NCBI GenBank assembly: GCA_964415435.1
Contig: CAYPZT010000012.1
Location: 1-28,321 of the forward strand
Reading direction: 5' to 3'
DNA length: 28,321 bases
Source: CAYPZT01 sp964415435
GTDB lineage: Bacteria > Patescibacteriota > Microgenomatia > UBA1406 > GWC2-37-13
A program made the position numbers and the translations under genes. The number at the start of each line of letters is the position of its first letter. Position 1 is the stretch's first letter. This document shows positions 9,001 to 15,764 of the stretch, piece by piece. The notes beneath the pieces were generated by a model. It ran no database searches and had not been told where the DNA came from. It saw only the letters and a program-made list of their open reading frames with translations.

Positions 9001-9402
9001 ATGAAGCGAATAAGCAGGATGCTTGTTTTTTCCGCGACCAGTCTGTATCTTACCTCCTTATGGAATTCAGGATTCAGTATAAACTTTGAAGCGAAGAGCT
9101 TTATAACTATTACGGTTGCGGTGGCAGTACTTTACTATATACTGACACCTCTCTCCAAACTTCTTCTTTTTCCCTTGAACCTGCTCACTTTTGGCCTTTT
9201 TTCCATTGCGGTCAACAGTCTTCTTTTTTACCTCATAGTTAGCCATTTTTCCACTATAATATCCATTAAAGAATGGAGCATGCCTCATATACAGTTTCTT
9301 TTCGTAAATGTGGGGCCCGCCCATCTTAGCGCCACTTTGAATCTGGTGGTTTGTGCGGTTTCAATGTATATAATTATTAATTTGTTCGAAAAATTAGTAT
9401 GA
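9001..9402 (+). CDS. Phage-holin-4-2/YvlD-like small membrane protein
   Basis: The 133-residue protein has four hydrophobic segments (about 5-22, 32-52, 60-85 and 110-130). The core LLLFPLNLLTFGLF followed by NSLLFYLI is the hallmark of the PF04020 family, often annotated as mycobacteriophage-type holin IV or YvlD. Most bacterial members are chromosomal membrane proteins of uncertain role rather than phage holins, and no phage gene lies nearby. Its TGA stop overlaps the secG start (ATGA), so it is translated together with secG. A -10 box ends 6 nt before its ATG. Confidence 0.8.
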   Translation: MKRISRMLVFSATSLYLTSLWNSGFSINFEAKSFITITVAVAVLYYILTPLSKLLLFPLNLLTFGLFSIAVNSLLFYLIVSHFSTIISIKEWSMPHIQFLFVNVGPAHLSATLNLVVCAVSMYIIINLFEKLV

Positions 9403-9617
9403 AAATAGCCTTACTTGCACTCACGACTATCGTTTCTATCCTCATCGTTGTTTTTATCCTGATACAAGGCAGGGGGGCAGGTCTTGGGAGCGCCTGGGGT
9501 GGCGGCGGTGAGTTTTTTCAGACTCGACGGGGAATAGAGAAAATAACTCTTCAGGTTACCGTCCTCCTCATCGTCTTATTTTTTATTATCTCAGCCATCA
9601 ATCTTTTTTTGAGATAA
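9399..9617 (+). CDS. secG: Preprotein translocase subunit SecG
   Basis: The 72-residue protein has two membrane helices (about 3-22 and 48-70) joined by a glycine-rich loop with IQGRGAGLGSA and GGGGEFFQTRRG, the standard SecG pattern. SecG associates with SecYE and assists protein export. The start overlaps the stop of the preceding holin-like gene by 4 nt, indicating translational coupling. The next gene, an exported substrate-binding protein, begins 22 nt downstream. Length and topology are normal. Confidence 0.92.
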   Translation: MKIALLALTTIVSILIVVFILIQGRGAGLGSAWGGGGEFFQTRRGIEKITLQVTVLLIVLFFIISAINLFLR

Positions 9618-9639
9618 AAGTTTGAAGGTACCGTAGGAC

Positions 9640-11004
9640 ATGTTCGATAAAAAAACATACCGGTATATCTACTGGTTTATTAAAGAATATGCGCGCAAGC
9701 ACATAAAGCTTATTCTGTTAAGCTCTATTCTTACGGTCGTTTTTATAGTCGGGCTTATATCCCTCACTCCCTACTTCGAGTCTTTTCTTTCAAGTCGTCA
9801 GGAGAATATTGGAGAGGTCGGTGTGTACGATTTTAGTAATCTGCCTGAGGAGATAACCTCAAAACTCAGCAATGGCCTTGTATACATAAACGAAAAGGGA
9901 GAAATCATCCCCACACTTGCAAATGGGTGGGAGCTTTTCGATGGTAATAAAGGATATCGTTTTCATCTTAAGGACTCGCTTGTCTGGGATGACGGCAAAA
10001 AATTTACTGCATACGACCTTAACTATCAGTTTAAGGACGTTGCAGTGAAGGTAGTAGATGAGAAAACTATTGAGTTTCATCTGCAAAAGCCGCTCCAAAT
10101 ATTCCCAACCTATCTGCGCCGACCCGTTTTAAAGTATCCGCTTGTGGGTATAGCCGGCCTATATAAACTTGATCATTTCAAGACCCAGTACGGGAACATC
10201 AAGGAAATGACCCTATCCCCAAACAAACCAGATTTGCCGACCATCAATTATCATTTTTACGACAACGAAACGCAGCTTATCAATGCCTATAAGCGTGGTG
10301 AAGTGAATAAATTCACAACTAACAAAAAAAATATCGCCGATCAGTTTGCAACCTGGAAAAATACTAAAGTAGAAAAATCAGTAGATTATTCACGTCTTCT
10401 TACACTCTTTTTTAACATGGACAACCCACTGTTAAAAGAAAAGGAAATACGCCAGGCTATTGCGGAGTCTTTTGATGCGGATAAGATTCTTGAGGAGGGA
10501 GAACTCGCCAATGGCCCGATACCACCTAATTCCTGGGCATATAATGAAGGACTTAGACCGGTTATTTACGACGTGGATTCATCAGAGCGGATTATCAAGC
10601 GCTCGCTTCCTGCAAGCGGTGAGGCAAAGCTTGAACTCGCAACATACTACGACTATCTCGATCCGGCAGACAATATCGTGGTAGATGCACTTAATAAGAT
10701 CGGCTTTAAGCCGAATGTTACCCTCATATCATCGGACAAGCCGCCAAAGTTCGATCTGCTTCTGGCTTTTTGGAAAGTTCCTCAGGATCCAGACCAGTAT
10801 TATTTCTGGCATCAAACTCAGACGCAGGGAAATATCGGTGGCTACAAAAACGTCAAAATTGACAAGCTACTTGAGGATGGTCGCTCGACGGTTCTGACTT
10901 CCGAACGGAAGCGGATGTATGATGAATTTCAAAAAGTTATTTTGGACGATCCTCCTGCAGCGTTCCTTTACTATCCTTATATTTACACAATCTCACGCAA
11001 GTGA
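9640..11004 (+). CDS. Family 5 (peptide/nickel-type) ABC transporter substrate-binding protein, membrane anchored
   Basis: The 454-residue protein resembles the OppA/DppA solute-binding fold (SBP_bac_5). The blocks LANGWELFD, YRFHLKDSLVWDDGKKFTA, an IRQAIAESFD block near the middle and a C-terminal FDLLLAFWKVPQDPDQYYFW stretch are typical. There is no lipobox cysteine; a hydrophobic segment at about 22-45 after a basic N-terminus suggests an uncleaved membrane anchor. Family members bind peptides or other small solutes for import, but no permease or ATPase gene is adjacent, so the partner and ligand are unknown. The TGA stop (11002-11004) directly abuts the -10 box of the tRNA-Leu gene, and the -35 of that promoter lies inside this gene. 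At 454 residues it is slightly short for the family. Confidence 0.85.
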   Translation: MFDKKTYRYIYWFIKEYARKHIKLILLSSILTVVFIVGLISLTPYFESFLSSRQENIGEVGVYDFSNLPEEITSKLSNGLVYINEKGEIIPTLANGWELFDGNKGYRFHLKDSLVWDDGKKFTAYDLNYQFKDVAVKVVDEKTIEFHLQKPLQIFPTYLRRPVLKYPLVGIAGLYKLDHFKTQYGNIKEMTLSPNKPDLPTINYHFYDNETQLINAYKRGEVNKFTTNKKNIADQFATWKNTKVEKSVDYSRLLTLFFNMDNPLLKEKEIRQAIAESFDADKILEEGELANGPIPPNSWAYNEGLRPVIYDVDSSERIIKRSLPASGEAKLELATYYDYLDPADNIVVDALNKIGFKPNVTLISSDKPPKFDLLLAFWKVPQDPDQYYFWHQTQTQGNIGGYKNVKIDKLLEDGRSTVLTSERKRMYDEFQKVILDDPPAAFLYYPYIYTISRK

Positions 11005-11010
11005 TATAAT
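10982..11010 (+). promoter_or_regulatory. tRNA-Leu(GAG) promoter embedded in the end of the SBP gene
   Basis: TTTACA (10982-10987, 5 of 6 matches), exactly 17 bp, then an extended -10 TGATATAAT with TATAAT at 11005-11010. This is the best full promoter in the window. Start is expected near 11017, 4 nt before the tRNA. The TG of the extended element belongs to the TGA stop codon of the preceding gene. It probably also drives the alginate lyase gene that follows the tRNA. Confidence 0.75.
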
Positions 11011-11020
11011 TGTCCAACCT

Positions 11021-11102
11021 GCCCGGGTGGTGAAATTGGCATACACGCAGTCTTGAGGAGGCTGTGCCGCAAGGCGTGGAGGTTCAACTCCTCTCCCGGG
11101 CA
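11021..11102 (+). tRNA. tRNA-Leu(GAG)
   Basis: Acceptor GCCCGGG pairs with CCCGGGC. The anticodon stem CAGTC/GGCTG closes the loop TTGAGGA with anticodon GAG at 11055-11057. A long class II variable arm (GCCGCAAGGC) and the T arm GGAGG-TTCAACT-CCTCT complete the fold. The discriminator is A11102 and the next bases are CAC, so CCA is not encoded, unlike the three tRNAs on the other strand. A protein gene begins 11 nt downstream. Confidence 0.95.
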
Positions 11103-11113
11103 CACCCCTTTAT

Positions 11114-11887
11114 ATGAAAAAAGTTTTAGCAATATTCGTTTTCCTTGTTCTTTTGACAGCAGGAATAGTTGCACAAACCCGTGTTTCCAACCCATCCGAA
11201 ACTTCAAATGTGCGGTATCCGTCACAGATTCTGAATCTCACCAACTGGAAACTGACACTCCCGCAAGGACCTTCCGAGACTCCTACCGAAATAAAACAAC
11301 CACAACTCGCAAAGTATGTGAACAATCCCTGGTTTATGCCATCACTTGAGGAGAATGGAGTGCGCTTCAGGGCGCCTGTCAATGGGGTGACAACATCAGG
11401 ATCGCACTATCCACGTACAGAACTTAGGGAGATGTTTAATAGCGGAGAGGACAAAGCTTCGTGGTCATCGACGTCAGGCACACATGTGATGACACTTACA
11501 GAGGCTGTGACTGCAGTGCCTAGAACAAAAAAGCATGTTGTTACCGCTCAAATTCATGATGACAGGGAAGACATCATAATGATTCGTCTGGAGTACCCAA
11601 AACTTTATGTAACAGCGCGGAGTGATAAATTATTCCTGCTAGACGGCGACTATAAACTTGGCAAAAAGTTTACTGTCAGGATGGAAGTGGCAGGGGGAAA
11701 AACAAATATCTATTACAACAACAGCAAAAAACCTGTGTATACCTATACCAATATCTACACAAATTCTTACTTTAAGGCTGGTGTCTATACCCAGTCGAAC
11801 TGTCAGCGTGAAGTTGTTCCTTGGCTATGTAATGATAGTAACTACGGTGAAGTTGTGGTCTACTCTCTTAATATTGCTCACAAATAG
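11114..11887 (+). CDS. Secreted polysaccharide lyase family 7 (alginate lyase)
   Basis: The 257-residue protein has a signal peptide (about 1-20, cleavage after GIVA) and a single beta-jelly-roll PL7 domain. All three family motifs are present: RTEL (101-104), QIH (146-148) and YFKAGVYTQ (219-227). These supply the catalytic Arg, Gln/His and Tyr (R101, Q146, H148, Y225). PL7 enzymes cleave alginate by beta-elimination, and QIH rather than QVH has been associated with activity on guluronate-containing blocks. The gene starts 11 nt after tRNA-Leu and has no promoter or Shine-Dalgarno of its own, so it is probably expressed from the tRNA promoter. It converges on the synthase-epimerase gene with a single base between stop codons. 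In context it may trim or release the polymer made by that gene; degradation of foreign alginate is the alternative. Confidence 0.9.
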   Translation: MKKVLAIFVFLVLLTAGIVAQTRVSNPSETSNVRYPSQILNLTNWKLTLPQGPSETPTEIKQPQLAKYVNNPWFMPSLEENGVRFRAPVNGVTTSGSHYPRTELREMFNSGEDKASWSSTSGTHVMTLTEAVTAVPRTKKHVVTAQIHDDREDIIMIRLEYPKLYVTARSDKLFLLDGDYKLGKKFTVRMEVAGGKTNIYYNNSKKPVYTYTNIYTNSYFKAGVYTQSNCQREVVPWLCNDSNYGEVVVYSLNIAHK

Positions 11888-11888
11888 A

Positions 11889-14783
11889 TTATTCATCTTC
11901 TCTTGCGGTCAGATCTTTTCGGTTCTTGTTGAGCAGATTGTTTCCTAAGAAGTTATGTACTTCGCTGGAAACTTTTGAATATATTCCATAGAGACCATTA
12001 TTGAATATTGCATTATCGACAACACTGTTGCCGGTGGCCCGGTCAGTGAAGTATATACCTGTCCTGTTGTCTGTAATGGTATTTCCATAGAGTTCATTGT
12101 CGCTTGAACGTACATAGATACCCACATCATTGGCGACGATTTTGTTATTCTGAATAACGTTGTCTTTTGCATCCTCATAAATATACACTCCATAGAGTTT
12201 ACTGTCCTTTATCTCATTATTTTCTATAATGTTGCTGTTCGCTGCCATATTGGCGCGAACGCCATGTCTATTATCCTCAATTTTGTTATTTCTTACGATG
12301 TTATTGCTTGATCTCCAGAGAGCAATGCCGCTCGTATTCCCCGTCACTACATTATCATAGACGAGGTTATAATCTGATGCTTCATGCAGCATGATCCCAT
12401 GAAGTTTGTTATTGTAGGAGTAGTTGTTACGGACGATATTATAGATACAGCGCTTGGAGAAAATGATTCCGTGAGTACCATTGTCATGCGCTATGTTGTT
12501 CTCCACCAAAAAGCCGTTTGAGTCGTCATGAGGATCGAGCCCATATCGTGTGTTTGCATAAAACTCGTTTTCTTTCCAGGTCATGCCTGTGGCGCCGAAT
12601 GTATATGCTCCAAAGTAATTATGATGGAACTTGCTATTGAAGACCTCACCCGTGAGGATCTTCGTTTTTAGATCCTTGTTGCTCATTTTCCAGGATATGC
12701 CGTACGGTGAGACGATAATGTCATTTGAGGTTGGAAACCCGAGATATGCAATTTCCGAATCATATACATCCATTCTCCCGGCATCTTTTATGAAGATAAA
12801 ACTTCGTCCGTCTTCCTGTTTCATATCATAGTCATTCTGAGCAGTGTCCCACGAAGTGATTTTTACGCCATTTATTACGATATCTGCCTCCTGACCTCTC
12901 AGGATAGCAAACCCGTTTTCCTCGCTCCTTAATTTGAGCCATGTCACTTCGCTTTTATCAAGAGTGAGTGTTACACCGTTACCGATAAAAAGAGAACTGC
13001 GCAGAAGCCACTCCTTTGGCTGTAATTCCTGAACGTACTCATTCCCGAAATAGTCGGCAATCTGCTTTAGCGTCACAGATTTACCTCGACCCATAATTAC
13101 CATCGTGTCTGTTTCTTTTTCGTATGTCATCGTCAAAGGCTGATCGAGAAGTCTGTTTGTAGTGTAGGTGGTAACAGGATTAAGAGGAATATCCTTACCT
13201 GGAATTGTCAGTATAATTCCAGGTTCCATTCTCCACCACGAAGGAATTTTAGCTATGTTTGCGCTCAGTAATCTAGCCGCATCAACGTTCAGTTTCTGTG
13301 CCAGCGCATAAAAGTTTGTTTCACCTCGTTGGACTACATAGCGTTTTGTACTGTAATCCTTTTCGGTTATTGTCGAAGCTCCAAGGACAGCCGGCTGTTC
13401 TGCCTGGGCCAGGTTACTTGGTTGTGGAGGAAGTGCGGCAGCAAGCAGTGCCTGTCTTCTGGCCAAAGGTTTGAAATAAGTAACGTCCTTTATAAGATAA
13501 ACACCTACATAGAGGAGCACCAATACTGCTGCCGTTGCCCCATAGACGATAGCATTATTGACCGCCTTCATCGGTACCATGCGCGATTTATCCCAACGGG
13601 TTATCCAACCTTGCGTGTTGAGAGAGAAAAATGCGTATATCTTTAAAACCCCAACAAAAAAGGAATACAGTATGTAACCCGGAAGAATGACAATATCCTT
13701 CGGACGTCTGCTGAAATGAGGCATCATTTTAATAGTTCGGCTCAAGAGCCACCACGCTACGATAATTGCAGCGGGAATCCATAGCTTTGCGAAAAGCGAT
13801 ACCATAAGAAAAAATGGGCTGAGGATCGTGACGAAAGACTGCAGGACTTTGTCTATCTGGAAAAAGGCAAGCGCCGGATGTTTAAACGGCCACCCCTCCA
13901 TCATTGCGCGCAGATCAGCACGCAGACTGTTCCGCGTCCATCGCAGTCTTTGGGCTGTATAGGCTGTAAGATTAGCCATGCCGGGAGTGTATACATGTGA
14001 ATTGCTTTGATAAGCCGTCTTCCATCCTGCCGCAAGAACCAGATAGGTGAGTCTTTTATCGTCACCGCTTATAACAGGTCTACCCATGAATGTTTCATGA
14101 ACCAAGTCATGAAGCATAGGTGTTATTACTGCCCGTCTGTAAAAAGCCGTACGCCCCGAGAGACACACAAGCGCATCACCGGCTCCAGCTAAAAATGGAT
14201 ACTCGAGTCTGTATCGGATATCAAGCTGTGTGTCAAAAACCTTTTGGGCAAACGTTTTTGGATCGAGGACATTCTGATATGTTGCTACACCTCCTACCTT
14301 TTTGTCGTTAAAAGGCGGCAGTCCGTTTTTAATGACATCATGTGCCCAGATGGTGTCGCTGTCAACGAGCGCCACGATAGGAGACTTCGCAATTTTGATA
14401 CCATCCGCAAGCGCCGGTCTTTTACCTGGAGTTTTCGTGACGATTAGTTTATAAGTTTTCTTTCCCTTCGCAAAATCTTTGAAAATCTCGATACACTTTT
14501 TATCAGTGTAATCGATAACCGCAATTACCTCGGCGGGTTTGTTCTTTTCCCACGATCTCAAGGCCTGGAGAAAAATTACCGGATTTTCGTTGTAAACCGG
14601 TGTTACGATGGACACATCCGCCTTGTAGGGACGACTATCAGGATGGTAGCGCAGGCCTACCACCTCTTTCAGAACCCATACACTCCACCTCCAGATACCT
14701 ATAATTCCAAGCGGAAAAAGGAATGTATAGTGATCAAGGTATTTATAAAAATAAAGAGCTGCGTCAGACCAGTGAATGTTCAT
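11889..14783 (-). CDS. Fusion of processive GT2 polysaccharide synthase, LysM domain and AlgG-like mannuronan C5-epimerase
   Basis: The 964-residue protein has an N-terminal membrane helix (about 20-42) and then a GT2 catalytic domain with VSIVTPVYNE (57-66), DSD (141-143), GDD (240-242) and QRLRW (278-282), the pattern of processive synthases such as Alg8, hyaluronan and cellulose synthase. More membrane helices follow (about 315-348, 363-387, 409-431). After these come a linker with VLGAST (466-471), a LysM domain (481-528) and a right-handed parallel beta-helix (about 600-955) with repeated N-N-x-I and GIY/GIx coils. Within the helix, YGLDPHDDS has its DPHD at 750-753, the catalytic signature of AlgG (DPHE in AlgE enzymes); Y747, D750 and H752 match the known active site and K718 may be the lysine. 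The protein could thus polymerise mannuronate and epimerise it outside the membrane. It starts within the stop of the FN3 gene (4 nt overlap, coupled). The exact polymer is inferred. Confidence 0.88.
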   Translation of the reverse strand: MNIHWSDAALYFYKYLDHYTFLFPLGIIGIWRWSVWVLKEVVGLRYHPDSRPYKADVSIVTPVYNENPVIFLQALRSWEKNKPAEVIAVIDYTDKKCIEIFKDFAKGKKTYKLIVTKTPGKRPALADGIKIAKSPIVALVDSDTIWAHDVIKNGLPPFNDKKVGGVATYQNVLDPKTFAQKVFDTQLDIRYRLEYPFLAGAGDALVCLSGRTAFYRRAVITPMLHDLVHETFMGRPVISGDDKRLTYLVLAAGWKTAYQSNSHVYTPGMANLTAYTAQRLRWTRNSLRADLRAMMEGWPFKHPALAFFQIDKVLQSFVTILSPFFLMVSLFAKLWIPAAIIVAWWLLSRTIKMMPHFSRRPKDIVILPGYILYSFFVGVLKIYAFFSLNTQGWITRWDKSRMVPMKAVNNAIVYGATAAVLVLLYVGVYLIKDVTYFKPLARRQALLAAALPPQPSNLAQAEQPAVLGASTITEKDYSTKRYVVQRGETNFYALAQKLNVDAARLLSANIAKIPSWWRMEPGIILTIPGKDIPLNPVTTYTTNRLLDQPLTMTYEKETDTMVIMGRGKSVTLKQIADYFGNEYVQELQPKEWLLRSSLFIGNGVTLTLDKSEVTWLKLRSEENGFAILRGQEADIVINGVKITSWDTAQNDYDMKQEDGRSFIFIKDAGRMDVYDSEIAYLGFPTSNDIIVSPYGISWKMSNKDLKTKILTGEVFNSKFHHNYFGAYTFGATGMTWKENEFYANTRYGLDPHDDSNGFLVENNIAHDNGTHGIIFSKRCIYNIVRNNYSYNNKLHGIMLHEASDYNLVYDNVVTGNTSGIALWRSSNNIVRNNKIEDNRHGVRANMAANSNIIENNEIKDSKLYGVYIYEDAKDNVIQNNKIVANDVGIYVRSSDNELYGNTITDNRTGIYFTDRATGNSVVDNAIFNNGLYGIYSKVSSEVHNFLGNNLLNKNRKDLTAREDE

Positions 14784-15610
14784 ATTTTCTTCTTTAAATC
14801 ATCTAATGCCTTATAAATGCGCTCACGGCGTGATATGAAAAGTTGTTTATGCAGTACAGTCAATAGGACAAAGATCCCTACGTTCAAAAAAATGAAGTAG
14901 TCACAGAAAAAAAGTTCTTTACTGCACTTTTCGTGACTCAGCTCAAATAAGATATATGTTACGACAGGGATCAGGAATGCGGCGATTGTGAATCTAGAAA
15001 ATCGTTTATAAAGGTGCATAAACGCATAAAAAGCGACAAGTGCTATCACTTCTGCGATAAGAAAGTTGATCCCTTTACACTCTGCGCAAACGGGTGCATC
15101 TACTTGCGCGGTCGATGGTTGAGCACCTTTTATCTTGGTCGGTAGTGTCGTTGCAGATGTAGTTGCTCCCAGTACCGTATTTTGGGTAAAGAGTAAATTT
15201 CTTACCTTGTCAGGCCGTTTGACTCCCGCAACTGCCGTAATTTTGTCAGAAAAATCACCAGGTTTGCATCCGTTTTCTGCTCTTACTCTGAAGTAATATT
15301 TTGTTCCATTAGTCAATGACGAAACCGTATACGAAGTTGTATCACGATTGCCGATATTAGGGTTTCCGTACTCGTAGTTCTCGGAGTCCGTGCCGTACTG
15401 TAATAGATAATGTGTTACGGGATCCTCGGCCTTTTGCCATGTAAGAGTTACCTGACCATCCGCCGCAACTGCAGAAAGGAGAACGGGTGCTGTTGCAGGA
15501 GGAGCCGTTGGCGATTTACAGGCCGCTTTTACATAAGTATTGTTAGGTATAAAAAAAGTGAACGCAAAAAGAAGAACTGAAAGAAGTGACAGCGTTTTAA
15601 TAAACTTCAT
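14780..15610 (-). CDS. Fibronectin type III membrane protein, first gene of the synthase-epimerase operon
   Basis: The 276-residue protein is not a recognised named family. It has a signal peptide (1-30), one fibronectin type III domain (about 41-128; LTWQKAEDP, SLTNGTKYYFRVRAENGC), a low-complexity linker with VLGATT (146-151) and LPTK, a CAEC pair (C175/C178), and three membrane helices (about 182-200, 206-223, 236-254) followed by a basic cytoplasmic tail. Its stop overlaps the start of the synthase-epimerase by 4 nt, and both proteins share the VLGA(S/T)T linker, so they are probably made together and may form one complex. FN3 domains often bind carbohydrate or protein at the surface; that role here is a guess. 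The -10 box lies 29 nt upstream of the ATG, and there is no Shine-Dalgarno. Confidence 0.82.
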   Translation of the reverse strand: MKFIKTLSLLSVLLFAFTFFIPNNTYVKAACKSPTAPPATAPVLLSAVAADGQVTLTWQKAEDPVTHYLLQYGTDSENYEYGNPNIGNRDTTSYTVSSLTNGTKYYFRVRAENGCKPGDFSDKITAVAGVKRPDKVRNLLFTQNTVLGATTSATTLPTKIKGAQPSTAQVDAPVCAECKGINFLIAEVIALVAFYAFMHLYKRFSRFTIAAFLIPVVTYILFELSHEKCSKELFFCDYFIFLNVGIFVLLTVLHKQLFISRRERIYKALDDLKKKI

Positions 15611-15639
15611 AAGGATTTATTTTTCAAGTACAAGTCAGC

Positions 15640-15645
15640 ATTATA
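15640..15645 (-). promoter_or_regulatory. -10 box of the FN3/synthase-epimerase operon
   Basis: A perfect TATAAT on the minus strand lies in an AT-rich 154 bp divergent intergenic region. It predicts a start near 15633 and a 23 nt leader. No good -35 is seen, which would fit an activator-dependent promoter. The CRP-like palindrome is centred about 51 bp upstream of the predicted start. Confidence 0.5.
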
Positions 15646-15675
15646 TACTAATAAAATTAAAAAATACAAGAGATA

Positions 15676-15693
15676 TTGTGATAAATATCACAA
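15676..15693. promoter_or_regulatory. CRP/FNR-type operator palindrome between the divergent promoters
   Basis: TTGTGATAAATATCACAA is a perfect inverted repeat with 8 bp arms around AA. It contains TGTGA-N6-TCACA, the consensus of the CRP family. Its centre (15684.5) lies about 51 bp upstream of the predicted FN3-operon start (near 15633) and about 50 bp upstream of the predicted dehydrogenase start (near 15735). That symmetry suggests one regulator acting on both directions. No CRP-like gene is in the window. Confidence 0.65.
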
Positions 15694-15700
15694 AACCCCC

Positions 15701-15728
15701 TTGAATTTTTTTTAAACCTCCGTATAAT
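15701..15728 (+). promoter_or_regulatory. Promoter of the nucleotide-sugar dehydrogenase gene
   Basis: TTGAAT (15701-15706, 4 of 6), a 16 bp spacer with a run of T residues, and a perfect TATAAT (15723-15728). The predicted start near 15735 leaves a leader of about 30 nt, longer than most in this window, with no clear Shine-Dalgarno. The CRP-like palindrome ends 7 bp upstream of the -35. Confidence 0.6.
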
Positions 15729-15764
15729 GACAAAATTATTACTTAAAGTTTATACATACATAAT

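Noticed and set aside
9001..9402. Prophage remnant suggested by the holin-like gene
   Set aside because: The PF04020 family is common as a chromosomal membrane protein, the gene is coupled to secG, and no phage gene is nearby.
13329..13646. Long reading frames opposite the synthase-epimerase and other genes, for example 105 residues here
   Set aside because: They lie antisense to genes with clear family matches, show no recognisable motif, and have composition expected of a shadow frame.
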